Positions 27,158 to 41,702 of a stretch of 64,000 bases of DNA are shown in pieces. Both the position numbers and the translations under genes were made by a program. Numbering within the stretch: the stretch's first letter is position 1; each line of letters starts with the position of its first letter. Location of the stretch: assembly GCA_905183005.1 (NCBI GenBank), contig CAJJDO010000165.1, positions 142,008 through 206,007 of the forward strand. The letters are read 5' to 3'. The notes beneath the pieces are model-generated. The model was given only the letters and a program-made list of their open reading frames with translations, was not told the DNA's origin and ran no database searches. The DNA is from Paramecium pentaurelia. Lineage: Eukaryota > Ciliophora > Oligohymenophorea > Peniculida > Parameciidae.

Positions 27158-27662
27158 GATTTATTTTTAATTTTAGTATTTTATATATACTCTCCTTCCT
27201 CCTCTCATATATTTCTTTTAAATAATTCATTAATTTCAATTTAAAACGCATCTACCTTTTTAATATTCTATAACTTATTTGATACTTTTCTTCTTTGCAA
27301 CCTCTATGGCTACTTTCTATATGATATCATAAATCTTAAAGAGATTTTAAAAGAAGCCAATTACTTAAGCAAAATTAACATAAATTATAGTAATAAAAGA
27401 TTATTATTTCTATTTCTTTTTACTCTTTAGAAAGAGTTTTAATGATGTGAAAGAACTTTTTATTGTAAATATTCTAGTCAATTATTGATCTACTTATTTT
27501 AAGTATATAATTGCATGATAATATTAAGATAATCTAAGAGATTTTGGATTTTATATATTAAAAAGTGATATCATTTTATTAATATTCTTATGTGATAGAT
27601 TTAAAACTATTAATTTATTGTATAGTATAGAGATTATAATAAATAGTATAGATATAATTACA
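27158..27662. other. Intergenic region, no convincing gene
   Basis: AT-rich. A weak minus-strand frame around 27230-27400 reads like a short helical peptide (NLFKIYDIIQKVAIEVAKKK) but has no start codon, so it was not called. Confidence 0.4.
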
Positions 27663-30636
<2,974 letters not shown>

Positions 30637-30710
30637 TTATAAAATAGTTTTCATTTATAATTATTATTATATAATTATTGATATTAATAAAATATAAGAA
30701 TTTATAAAAT

Positions 30711-31711
30711 CATTAAAAATTACTAAAATTATGTTTAAATTTAAGAAACATTTATTCTTAAACTATTTAATGGTCTGTTTCATCACATTTCAAATATGGA
30801 TGACTTAATGCTTATTTAATATTAATTCTATATTAAGTATTATTCACAAGACCTTTCAAAAAATTTGTACCATGACCTGGAATAAGAGGATAAATCCCTT
30901 AATCAATATTAATTGATTAATCATCAAAATTATATAAATATAGCATAACTTTATGTAATCCATACATATCAGTTGTATCTGGCTTTTCCTCAATTTTAGC
31001 TTTACTAAATCCAATCAATTTTATTTAATGATTATTACCTTACATGAAATTTTAGGGTCTAATCTATCCATGAACAATATTATTTTATTATAATGCTTCC
31101 AATATTATAAGAATTTCCTAATTCCATAATTTTTAATACCTTAATTACAATTTGATTTTCTTCATGAGTATAATCCTACTCTAATTTACGATCCAAATAT
31201 TCTAAGATAATATAAAAATATTTTGAAGATTCATAAACTTCTACAATATCAACAACATTTTTGTAATTCTTCAGTTTGTTAAGAATTCTAACCTCTTACA
31301 GAAATTAATATTCTTTTTGTTTCTTATATGCTTTACAAAAATACTTTTCTCCGGTTATAACTGATTGTACAATGACATGCTTAAGTAATATATTTAATTT
31401 ACAGTCTTAAGATCACTTTTTGACATTGTTTCCAATTCTTCATAGATTTCTGATGCTCCTAAATACATCACTTGAGAATTGAGGTAATCTTTAAGTTGTG
31501 ATAAACTTTTAGAAGAAGATTAAAGAGTGTAATTCTCAATCTAACATTATTCAAGTACTTTATTCCTATAATACCATTGTAAATGTAGATTTAATGAAAT
31601 GTGAAATTTAAGTTCTTCATTTTAGATTTTAATGAATATTGATTGTTCATTACAATTCAAATGAGCTGGTTTAGAATTAAATAAACAATCAAATTCTAAG
31701 GATTTTTGCAT
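30711..31711 (-). CDS. Pseudokinase (protein-kinase fold, catalytic residues lost)
   Basis: Starting MQKSLEFDCLFNSKPAH, an N-terminal domain of about 110 residues precedes a kinase-like fold. It keeps a VAIK-like Lys in YFCKAYKKQ, a helix-C Glu in EVRILNKL and a hinge FYIILEYLDR. The HRD motif is changed to HGQIRPQNF and the DFG motif to IGFSKAK, so both catalytic Asp residues are gone. The C-lobe ends with RINIKQALSHPYL. Introns of 23 nt (near 31390) and 22 nt (near 31095) are needed. It probably acts as a scaffold. The next gene upstream on this strand is a related copy. Confidence 0.7.
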
Positions 31712-31831
31712 GATTATATTTATAATATATCTAGATTTAAATTTTGAAAAGTTTATATAAGAACATCCAGACTATTGACATTTTAAGAAATTAATTTAAT
31801 AACATTAATTTTAATTAATATTTAAAGAAAA

Positions 31832-32900
31832 TCATTTAATTTTTTAATAGTAGGAACTCTTTGTGTACTAACTTATCGCTTCTGTAACACCAGTAATTAA
31901 CTTTGGATTTTATGTAAATTTCACAGGTATATTAGTTTCACCAAAAATACTTTATATGTATTCATGTTGCATTGCATCTTCAAAAGTAAATCTGTAATCT
32001 AGATTTGGATTCAACAATCCAACTATAAATTCGTTTCCTTTATCTGGAATATAAGGCAATGAATTATAAGAATCCTTAAAACCATACCTGCAATCATTAC
32101 AAAAAAATATTACAATTATATCATAATTTAACCTATGTTTCCAAGATAATTGTCAAGATCGATATCTTTAGAACGAGAAGCATGGCAAAAACTGATAAGT
32201 TTTATATTACCTCTCTTATCCATCATGAGATCAGACAATTTGAATTTGGAATATTGTATTTAATTGTCAATTAATATCTTAATAGTTTTGAGTAAATCCT
32301 AAAAATATCTTAAGGAAATACCAAAGTGATTATTTAAATTTCTTCATGTATGAAATCTACATTTAAATGATGATCCATCAATTCCATGACTATATAGATG
32401 TGGGCTTTTGATTCATAAACTTCATATAATTTAGGAAAATATTTGTGTTGTTACAGTTTGTACAAAATAATAATTGATTAATATAATTGTTCTTAATTGT
32501 AAGCATCCTTTCTTAAAGATCTACAACATAATTTCACCTTTGTAAATCTATCTTCAACTTTACAGATCTTAAATTTTTTAATTAAAATTACTTTACAATT
32601 CTTTTTATCAGACAGCAACTCTATGGTTTCATAATAATTCTAAATTCCCAAATATGATACTCTTCCATCAAGATGTTATTTCAATTGATTTAAATCTTCC
32701 TAATTTGCTTTTATCATTAAATCTTCTATATGAACAGCTTGAATTCCAGAAAGAGATATCTCCCATCTCATTTTTATTTTTAGATGGATATCAATTTTGA
32801 AGATTAAATTATGTCTAGTAATTTCAATTCTTTCATCATATAGTGTTAAATTATGCTAAACATTTAAAATCCAACAAGGAAATTGTAAGATTGTTAGCAT
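31832..32900 (-). CDS. Pseudokinase, tandem relative of the 30.7-kb gene
   Basis: MLTILQFPCWILNVQHN leads to the same N-terminal region as in its neighbour (compare KQHLDGRVSYLGIQNYYET with KDYLNSQVMYLGASEIYEE). The hinge reads HIYIVMELMDHHL. The catalytic loop is essentially missing, with SDLMMDKRGNIKLISFCHA where HRD to DFG would be. The C-lobe ends with YRFTFEDAMQHEYIQ. It is more degenerate than the neighbour. Intron placement in the middle (31900-32350) is approximate. Tandem position and shared layout suggest a local duplication followed by loss of catalysis in both copies or in the ancestor. Confidence 0.62.
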
Positions 32901-33045
32901 ATAAATTAGTATTTATTAATTATACTGCATTTTAAATTATGCAAAACAACTAATATGATTGGTAGAAATACAATTTTAGTATTGATTCCTCATCCTATAT
33001 TATATATATAATAATTTTATATTTTCATAAACATATTTACTACAT

Positions 33046-33471
33046 TCAAAAGATTTCGTCAAGATTTATTTTTTAACACTTTCGTTTTGTTTTTTTTACT
33101 TTTCTAAATAAATACACTTTATCTCCAAAAACTACTTTGATTTTATTATCAAAATGAACATTCTTTTCTGTAATATCTTTAACTTATATTTCTGGATTAA
33201 ATGCCAGTTTTAAACAAGGCTTTTTAGAAGTCAAAGCTGAATAATTTGAATAGCTAGTTGGATTTGTACTATCTGGAGTTTTATTTGAAACATAAAAACT
33301 ATCATCTCCTTTATCCATAAGAAGGATTTATTACGTACGTAATAACAAGGCTTTGGGTTCAACATGAGAATGAATTTCAAGAATTGATTGTTCATTCTAA
33401 ATGATTAACTCATCGAAATCAAAGGTTATTTCATCTTCATTGATAACTTTTGTTTGAGCTGCACAACCCAT
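33046..33471 (-). CDS. Small protein with N-terminal MGC lipidation signal
   Basis: A single intronless frame of 141 aa. MGCAAQTK fits N-myristoylation at Gly2 with an adjacent palmitoylatable Cys3, so it is probably a membrane-anchored peripheral protein. The rest is not recognised: an acidic segment, IQNEQSILEIHSHVEPKA, and a basic C-terminus, FRKVKKTKRKCQKINLDEIF. It may be a partner or paralogue of kinase-associated MGC proteins common in Paramecium; that is inference. It sits upstream of the two pseudokinases on the same strand. Confidence 0.7.
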
Positions 33472-34161
33472 TATGATTAATATTAATTCTTTTCTATATG
33501 AGTTATTTTTTAATAAAAACTTAAAAAATGATAATTTAGAGGATCAATAATTACTCTAATTTTCACTCTATTACATGTAAAATTAAATTATAGGATAGAG
33601 GCATACTATTTTTTAAAGAAAAAAAATAATTTGATTATTCTATTTTTTTTATTGATTATTCTTTGAATATTCTTCTTTCAGTAATTAATTATTTCGGATT
33701 TAAATAACATTATCATTATTTACATTTATACTAAGACATACTTATAAGTATTAAAATAACAATATAATATATGAAAACAACTAATCGTATATTTTTAATT
33801 ATGATGATGAAAATATTCTTTATAAAATCAATATCATTATATGCTATATTAATCAATCATATTTAATATAGACTCTTAATTATATTATTTCAATTTGATC
33901 TTATTTAATTGTCTTTTTGAATTAATCTAATTACTATAGATTATATTGATATATACCAAAATGAATGTTATGAATTAACATTTATATATATATATCTAAT
34001 TTTATATTAAGATTAGTATCTTTGATTTATTTTAGCAGAACTTCTAATTAAGTTTATTGAGTTTATTATATTATATCTCTTATTGAAATTGTAATTACTG
34101 ATCAAATTATATTTCCTTAATTTTTGTGTATATAATTATTAATATAATTTAACGAAAATAT
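33472..34161. other. Intergenic region, no gene seen
   Basis: A 690-nt AT-rich spacer between divergent genes, long for this window. It contains several short AT dinucleotide runs and no conserved-looking frame. Confidence 0.5.
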
Positions 34162-34905
34162 ATGCTCAAAAACCCAAAAATAAAGGAAACATTGACTTCT
34201 CGATTATAATAGTAGGAATGTTGCAAATTGTAAGGACATGAAAATAATCTGATCTAATTTGTTTGCGCTTGTCATGAATGTCCATATCGTTATTAGAAGG
34301 CATGTGCACATTGTGTTATTAAATTACATGGGAAACATGTGGAAGATATGAAAGAAATAGAGGAATTTGATATGATTATTAATGAAAACAGTAAGAAAGC
34401 ATAGAGTTTGATAAAGGAAAGTGAGGAACTCTTTTTGTAATTGAAAAATCCATTTAGAAATTTCTTTGAATAATTAAAATTGCAATTAAATGATATGATT
34501 GACAGTGTTCAATAAAGATATTTGATATAAAATCAAGAAAGAGCATAATAAGTAATAAGGAATGAATTGGATTTTATTAATTAATTCAATTAGAATGTAA
34601 ATTCTAAATAAAATCGATATTTGAATGATCATTCTTTAAAATAGTATAGTAATTCATTAAGAACAGCATAAGAGAAGTTAAGTAATGTTTTTTCATTGTT
34701 TGAATTGAAATAGTTATTAGAATCAAATTTGGTTGTATTGATTGAAGATTTTGGTAAAAACAATGGAATCAGTTATATTAGTAATACAAGTCGAAACATT
34801 AGTTAGAGACATAGTAGTTGTCATAATATAATGACTCCAAGATCTGCATTAAATGTGTTTAATCACAATATTAGTGTGGCTAGATCTAAAAAAATTAGAA
34901 ATTGA
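34162..34905 (+). CDS. B-box-type zinc-finger coiled-coil protein
   Basis: A single frame of 247 aa. Near the N-terminus, CCKLQGHENNLIQFVCACHE continues to CPYRYQKACAHCVIKLHGKH, giving the Cys/His spacing of a B-box-like zinc finger family that is large in Paramecium. A coiled coil follows (SLIKESEELFLQL, RTAQEKLSNVFSLFELKQLL). In many relatives this module precedes WD40 repeats, which are absent here. The TGA lies 7 nt before the next gene's ATG on the same strand. Confidence 0.75.
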
Positions 34906-34912
34906 TTAATTT

Positions 34913-35700
34913 ATGAGTAAATAATCTAAATAATATCTCTCTACATCTGCACCTCATGTAGATATGTCACAATTATCAAGTGTGTCACCCAAAAAGGAGT
35001 TTTATGATGCTACAAAGTAATTAGAAGCTGCAAGAAGAAGAATCAGTCTTCTTAGATTGGAAAATGAAATGAGGTATAGTTTTATTATGTTAAGTAAGGG
35101 AGAAGAAATTACAAATTCAATAATAAAAACAAGAACAATTAAATAAGATTAGGGAAGATCATGAACTGTTCAAAGAATATAAATAGGCTCATAAAGAGTA
35201 AGTGAATATGCAATTACAGAATCTAGTACATAGAACTAGGAGTATGAAGATGTAACAATCTTAAGATAAAAAACTAATTTAATAGAACTTTCATTAGATG
35301 AAGTAACAAGAAGTAAAGAATATTAAAGAACAATCTCAAAGAAATGAGTATATAATTCGATAGAACTTGGATTCAATAAAATAATAAAAGGCAGAATAAA
35401 AATAACAAGTTTAAACTCAAGTCTAACTAGCTTAATAAACAATACAAAACTTTCGCAAACAAAAATACCTTCGATTCATACAAGAACATCAATTTTCTAA
35501 ATCTTAACATTCTATGGAAGCAGATTTAAAATTACAGTAAATCGAAGAACTCAAGAAATAAGAAGCTTATCTACTGATTAAATTAGATGAAACAACAAAT
35601 GTATTATACAATTATTATATTATAGTAAGTCAATAAACTCAATTAAAGTACTTTGATCAAGTAATCTTAAACGACACCAAAGACTGCATCCTATTCTTGA
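34913..35700 (+). CDS. Coiled-coil protein, function unknown
   Basis: MSKQSKQYLSTSAPHVDMSQ, then QLEAARRRISLLRLENEMR. A 25-nt intron (34+ codons in, near 35075) joins to a Gln/Lys-rich coiled coil, and another 25-nt intron near 35600 gives a short C-terminus ending TTPKTASYS. About 245 aa. It follows the B-box gene by 7 nt, with no GT-AG pair that could merge the two frames, so they are called as separate genes. Confidence 0.6.
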
Positions 35701-35759
35701 GATATTATTATTTTTTACAATCATTTATATATATATTACTAATAAATTATAATTAACAA

Positions 35760-37122
35760 ATGAGTGAAGATGATTAAGTAATCTATTATACACTATTACA
35801 ATATAGCATTTCGTTGAAGAAGACAATAGTGAAGATGATAAATTTGAAGAGAATCTTGAAAAACAATATGCTGTAATTCAGTTACATTATTATTATAGTT
35901 ATACCCTAAAGCAAGTAACAAGAGACCTGAATCTAAACATGGAAGACCTGAAAGTTCCAAATTTTCGTATAAAAAATAAGAATAGCAAACAATAGAATAA
36001 TAGCCTAAGCTATTGGAAGCCATACCTACTTCTCCAGCTCTCAAGAAGTTTAACTAATTAGTTTCATTTCATAAAATACAGATTGAATAATTCTGGAAGA
36101 ATCATACAATAATGGCTTCTTAAACTGAATTCATAGGTTTTTTATTAGAATCAGGTATCATTTAATTAATAAATAAGGATTTCAATTTGAATAATATGAA
36201 ATCAATTCAATTCTTAGTGATTTAACTAATGATCGTGGTGTTATCACTATTGAAAGTCTATGTAAGAAAGTACCTGCATGGCATTAAAATGAGAGTATTT
36301 CTTATATATTATTAATTATTTTAGATGCTATGTTAGAATTCATAAGGGAAAAAGCACTCAAATTGGCATAGGAATCTAAGAGAAAATTCTCTGCTCAAAA
36401 GAGACCTAAACCATAATCAGCTAGTACTAAACGAAGTGGTTTTAATAAAGGAGAATCTAGACCTATAAGTGGCATTTCAAAAAAATATTAATCAGGCTTT
36501 AGTGATTTGAAAATGTAAATCTACATTTACAACATTTAGATCAAACATAAATGATAGACCATTGTAAAATAAATCCAAACATTATTTATAATTGGCTAAA
36601 TAAAGGTAATAAGAAGAGGATCGACTTCTTTAATTAACAATTAATTAAGGAAAGAATGAATATGAATATGAAATGCTTATTAAGATGGGAGAAGCCAATG
36701 AATTGTCATAAGAATTAGACAGCAAGATTACTTACAGAGCATATAAGACAGCATAAGGACACTTAAAGGTACATGTGTATGAATTGGAACATTTTTAAAG
36801 AGATCTAACATTGGAAGAGTTTTAAAGAGAATATAATATTCTTAGGAGTAAATATAATGAAAAAAAGAAATTGAAAATTTGGGAAGTACTTAGTGAAAAG
36901 AAGAAAAATCAAAAAAGTCTTTAACATTTTGGATCTTCTCAAAAAGAAGAAATAAAATAAAATGAAGTTGATGCTAAAGCTGCAAATAAAAAAGAAAGAT
37001 AATAAGAATTAAAGAAAGTGCTTTTGGAAACAATGATGCTTTCAAATGTTTTAAAGGAATAATTGGTGGTGTTGAATAGAAAGGGTATCAATGCAATTTT
37101 AAATCAAAGTGTAAAATTATGA
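35760..37122 (+). CDS. Protein of unknown function with helical C-terminal half
   Basis: An acidic start MSEDDQ is spliced (29-nt intron) to HFVEEDNSEDDKFEENL. A further four introns of 23-30 nt follow. The middle is Ser/Pro/Lys-rich (KRPKPQSASTKRSGF), with IQIEQFWKNHTIMASQTEF before it. The C-terminal half is helical: YEMLIKMGEANELSQELDSK, VYELEHFQRDLTLEEFQREY. I do not recognise the family; a ciliary or basal-body coiled-coil protein is possible. It starts 59 nt after the previous stop. Confidence 0.62.
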
Positions 37123-37215
37123 TATATAATATATTTGATTTGATACTCTATATTAATTAGTCATGTCTCATTAATTATTGTAACTAATAATTAAATCTAA
37201 ACTGTTTGGATAATA

Positions 37216-38169
37216 ATGTCTTCTAAAAGAGAAATAATTACAAAGCATAAAATTGAGAGTTCTTATAGATCTTAAAAAAGGAAATTGGAATAGGCTATCC
37301 TTTAAATCAATAGTCATCAAACTATTACAAAGACATAATAAGCTTTGCCTTCAAAAGAAATTGAATTATATAATAATGTGAATGTGTAACATGTAATTAA
37401 TGGAGCTGATTTTATTTGGAATCATCTTGAGAATATGCCTAAGAAACAGATAGATAATGTCTTTATCCCTCAAACTATAGCTGGAATGCAAAATGTATAT
37501 TGCATAGTAAAGAAAAAATATAATGCTGAGATGATTAGGAAAGAGTAATAAGAAGCTAATAGAATTCAAAAGAACTAAGAGAAACATCACTTATTTGAAT
37601 AGAGAAAACTAAAAAATGAATAAATCTATGTTAAATTAGGAATGAAGAAGACTTATTAATCTGCTCCTATAACTAAATTCACAGAAGAACCTCTATTTTA
37701 AAGATTAAGTTAGCCTAAATAATCTTTTATTCAATAATCTACTTATGATCTACCTGATTTTAGGGGATTACCTATAAAGAATCTCACTCATGTTGATAAA
37801 TTCAAGAATCCAATTCTGATTAATCATTTCATAAGTTCAAATTTATTACCTAAATCTGTAAATAAGGAGAAACATAAAAATAAATTTGAAACATTCGATT
37901 AAAAACTTGAATAATTTCAAAATACAATTTAAGTAGATGAAATGAATTTGGATAATGATTTCAAGGATCATGCTATGATAGAAATTGATAAATTTGAAAA
38001 AATGTTATCTACAATACCATAGACTATGTACTCATAAGTAAAAGATAGAGAGAATTAATTATTATAATCAGTAGAAGGATTTAGATCAATAAGAAAGATA
38101 AAAAAAGATCCAAATTATAGATACATAATAGGTAATCAAATCAGAGATTAAATTTTAACAAAATAATGA
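37216..38169 (+). CDS. Intronless protein of unknown function
   Basis: An open frame of 317 aa from MSSKREIITKHKIESSY to RYIIGNQIRDQILTK. It is rich in Lys, Gln and Asn, with conserved-looking spots FIWNHLENMPKKQIDNVFIP and YDLPDFRGLPIKNLTHVDKF. No domain was recognised. The C-terminus converges with the bZIP gene; the two stop codons are 17 nt apart. Confidence 0.6.
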
Positions 38170-38186
38170 TTTTAATTAACAATATA

Positions 38187-39366
38187 TCAAATGTGAACCT
38201 TCTTTATCGCAGTATCATCAAATTAACATTCTTCCTATTTGATTTCTATATCAAATTCATCTTCAAATTATTTCCATAAATTTGACATACTAAGTTCCTT
38301 TTAAAACTTATTCTATTATAATATAAATTATTATCTTACTTTTTCCAAACCCAATAAAAATTTAGCTACTTAAGTAGGAGTGAGTATACTTCTCATTTCA
38401 TCAATGAAATTTTCTAAGGAATTTGTCTTTTGATAGAGATTCTCTTTGACAGTTTACAATTACTTTATGATACTTGGAATAATAACACTAAATATTTTAC
38501 TCTTCTAATTTCTCCTTATCTGATTAGATTCTCTTATAAGATTTTTTAAGAGATTTCATTTATTAATCTGTTATATTTATTTCTTGACTTAAATTAGTTA
38601 ACCAAGTTGGTTCAATTAGATTGGATCCTGATGCCCATAATAAATATTTCACATGTATAGGAAAGGAGATCTCCATAATTTATTATAAAAAGTAATTTGA
38701 AGCATTAACTCTTTCTTTACCTCCTCCACCAACTCTAAATCTCATAGAGTCAAGTAATAAATTAATGTCATTGTTATCAGAATTATTTTACACAGCAGAT
38801 TCCAATTTGTCAAACAATTGTTATCTACCTACAAAAAAGTTTTATAACTAATATAATTGTAAATACTTACTTATGGATTAGATCCAATTTATTGCATACA
38901 ACTACTATGTCCTTTAATAATCCTCTTACATTTTTCTAATTCCTCTTTCAATGTGTTTACTCTATTTTCCAACAATTCTAAATATATTTTCTTTCTCTTT
39001 CTTGAATTTCTAGCACATTCTCTATTTCTAATTAGTTTAGCTTAATTAGAATCATCAGTATTAGTTGAGACTTTCCTTTCAAATTTAGGATTCATGGTAG
39101 GTTTAGATTCTTAAATTAGAGATGTAATTTTGTTTATGTAAGTGTTCTTTAAGTTTTATTTGCTTGTCAAAATTGTATCATCTGATTTCTTCTTTTTTTA
39201 TTGTTTCTTAACTTAGGTTTATTGAGGTAGTTAACATGATGAAAAGAACTCTTGTTAATTAGGACCTTCATCATCTGAATTTTAACATTACATGAATGAG
39301 CTACTATTAACATAAGCAAAATTTGATCTTTATGATATATTAAACTAAATACTAATGCTAATCCAT
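38187..39366 (-). CDS. bZIP transcription factor
   Basis: MDQH is spliced (25-nt intron) to QSNFAYVNSSSFMQCQ. The basic region RNRECARNSRKRKKIYLELL has the N-x2-A/C-A-x2-S-R signature, followed by a leucine-zipper-like heptad (NRVNTLKEELEKCKR). After the zipper, MEISFPIHVKYLLWASGSN and MRSILTPTQVAKFLLGLEK resemble the DOG1-type region that follows the bZIP in plant TGA factors; that part is inference. Introns at about 38870, 38455 and 38325 are placed by frame. It is a sequence-specific DNA-binding regulator; the target motif is unknown. Confidence 0.82.
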
Positions 39367-39881
39367 TAAAAAGTTAACAAAATGGTCATCTCCAATAAGT
39401 TCAAAATGATTATTATTCATTTATTTAATATTTCATCATTAATGCTAACTATTAATAAATTATTATCTCATATTTTAAGTATCTTTTATAAATCTTTCTT
39501 AACATTATTGTTATATCTAAAATAATAAGTTATAATAATTGAAGTATATATTAAGAAGACTTATAATTTGTCTATTTTACATTAAAATAAAAATTAAGTT
39601 GATATCATTATAATTAATAATATTGATTTATTTAATAAAAAGATCATATAAATAGAAAGAATATTAAACTAAAATTTAAGTAGTATTTTAATTTCTTCAT
39701 TTAAGTATAAAGTAAATAAATTACAGAAAAAATGTAAAAGATATTCATAATGCTACTCATAATAGAATGATTTAATTAATCTATTTAATAGATTGAGATT
39801 CTTTTATAAATATTAGAATCATATCCTATATAAAATTATTAATTAAAATATAATCGCAATAATAATAATTTATAAAAATGA
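39367..39881. other. Intergenic region, no gene seen
   Basis: A 515-nt AT-rich stretch between divergent genes. No frame with coding character was found on either strand. Confidence 0.45.
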
Positions 39882-40235
39882 ATGTAAAAAAAAGAAGAAA
39901 TTTAATTGAATTAAACTATTGCAAAGAATTTTCAGAGAACTATGAAATATAAGTATTTTGAAAAGGTGAAGAGAAATAGATTGGTTTTATCAAAATCAAA
40001 GCAAAGTTTTGAACTACTTAATGAATATGTTATTAATTGTTATTTTTAGTAATTTATTATTAGATTATTTGAATTTTTATCAATCTAATGTAGTAAAAAT
40101 ATTGGTAGTCAAAATAATTCAATATTATTTAATTATTAAGGTTTTAAATGGGATTAGAACAATCAAAAATTACATATGCTTTTCTATTTGAGTTGTTTGT
40201 ATGATGCTTCTATTTTGGATATACTTATTTTGTGA
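39882..40235 (+). CDS. Small possible protein, unknown
   Basis: An open frame of 117 aa beginning MQKKEEIQLNQTIAKNFQRT and continuing YKYFEKVKRNRLVLSKSKQS. The basic helical start looks coding; the rest (FIIRLFEFLSIQCSKNIG) is less convincing and may hide an intron. It is only 33 nt before the next ATG. Could be a chance frame. Confidence 0.3.
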
Positions 40236-40268
40236 TTTAATATATAATTTATATATTTATATAAACTT

Positions 40269-41481
40269 ATGAAAAATTTAAAAGAATGTTTATCTTCTGA
40301 AGGAGGTTATAAAAACACAAAACGATTTAAGGAAAATATTTAAGATGAGTAAATTGATTTAGTATAATATTAGGGATACTTTGAACTATGTTATTGAGAC
40401 CTTGGAGGACATTTTTCAAAGCCCCAAATCACAACCAATATCATTGGTGCTTGCTATGAGAGTATGTCTGTTGGTATGTTTAGCTGAGCAGTTGACAAAA
40501 GAACTTATGGATCTTCATTATGATTGTGTTGTACACTCTATATCCAAAAATATTGTTTATATGATTGAGGATATTATCATGGCAGATTTAAAGAAAAACG
40601 AGAGAGGCAAATTTTATTTTAGTGATTAACCAAGTATAAACTAATAATTACATAGATTAATCTCTTATATTACTTGGAAATACATTGATACGTTTATCAC
40701 TTGAAAGCATTTTCGTATGGAACTTATGGCACCCCAATAATTTAGCGATTACTTAAGTGTAATTAAATATGTTAAAATTTTAGTTATTAACGATTAATAG
40801 ATAAAGGTGTTTAGTTTCCAAAATTACATTATTTTAATGCTTAGAAAGTGAAAGAATACTATTTAACTGTGAAAGAGAGCTCAAAGAATGGAAGTTTATA
40901 TCGTTAACAATCATTAATGTTGAATGAGTAATATTTTGATTAACTCAAAAATACTATTGAGAAGAATCAGTACAATAATGTCAAACTACATGAAATCAAT
41001 GAAGAGTTAAAATGTAATTAAATTTAAGAAAATCTAGAAATCAAATATGTTAATGAAAATTAAAAATAATTTATTGAGAACTTTAATAAGGCTTATAAAG
41101 ATTATCTTGTAAATAATAAATTAGATGAATTCAATAATTAAATATAATCGATGTATGCTTATTATTAAATTAAGTTGCTTAGAATATGATGAATTATCAA
41201 GCCAAAAGAAGCAGAGTAAGATACTAATCAATTATTTTTAGATAGTGCAATTTAATTCTGTACATACTCTACTGATAAATAAAGTAATTAATTTTCAAGA
41301 AGTATTAGTGTAAAAAAACATATATCAATTTTAGTCTTAAAATTCTTAAAGTAAAAATGAAAGCAGTAATAAATAATAATCTATTGAGCAATTATTACAT
41401 GAAAATGAATTAATATAGGCATAAATTCAAAGTTTTGAAATTCCAAAAACAAATTGTCATTTTAAGAATACAAATATATGA
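40269..41481 (+). CDS. Helical-repeat protein, possibly VHS/ENTH-like N-terminus
   Basis: MKNLKECLSSEGGYKNTKRF is joined by a 25-nt intron to DEDTLNYVIETLEDIFQS. Helices follow with SLVLAMRVCLLVCLAEQLTK, FYFSDQP and LGNTLIRLSLESIFVWNLW, then GVQFPKLHYFNAQKVKEYY and a coiled coil. The pattern 'core helices, F-x-D, W-x-x-W/hydrophobic, GV-x-FP' recalls a ciliate family with a VHS-like superhelix that I cannot name with certainty. Six introns of 22-26 nt are needed, which itself supports one gene. About 350 aa. Confidence 0.5.
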
Positions 41482-41702
41482 TTCTTATATTGTAAACAAT
41501 AATATTATTATTAAATCTTTTAAATCAATTAGATTAGATATATTTATTGTTAAAATTAAAAAAAATACCAATCTATTTGTTAATGAGTAACCTATTAAAT
41601 ATTATTAGATCAATCATAATTTAGAGATAAAAAACAACATTTTTAGAAATTTCAAATTGTATAATATTTTATATAAAAATGTAAATTAAGCTCTTTTTTC
41701 GA

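Noticed and set aside
35796..36044. Minus-strand open frame of 82 aa
   Set aside because: Lies opposite exons of the 35760-37122 gene, whose introns and acidic frame are consistent.
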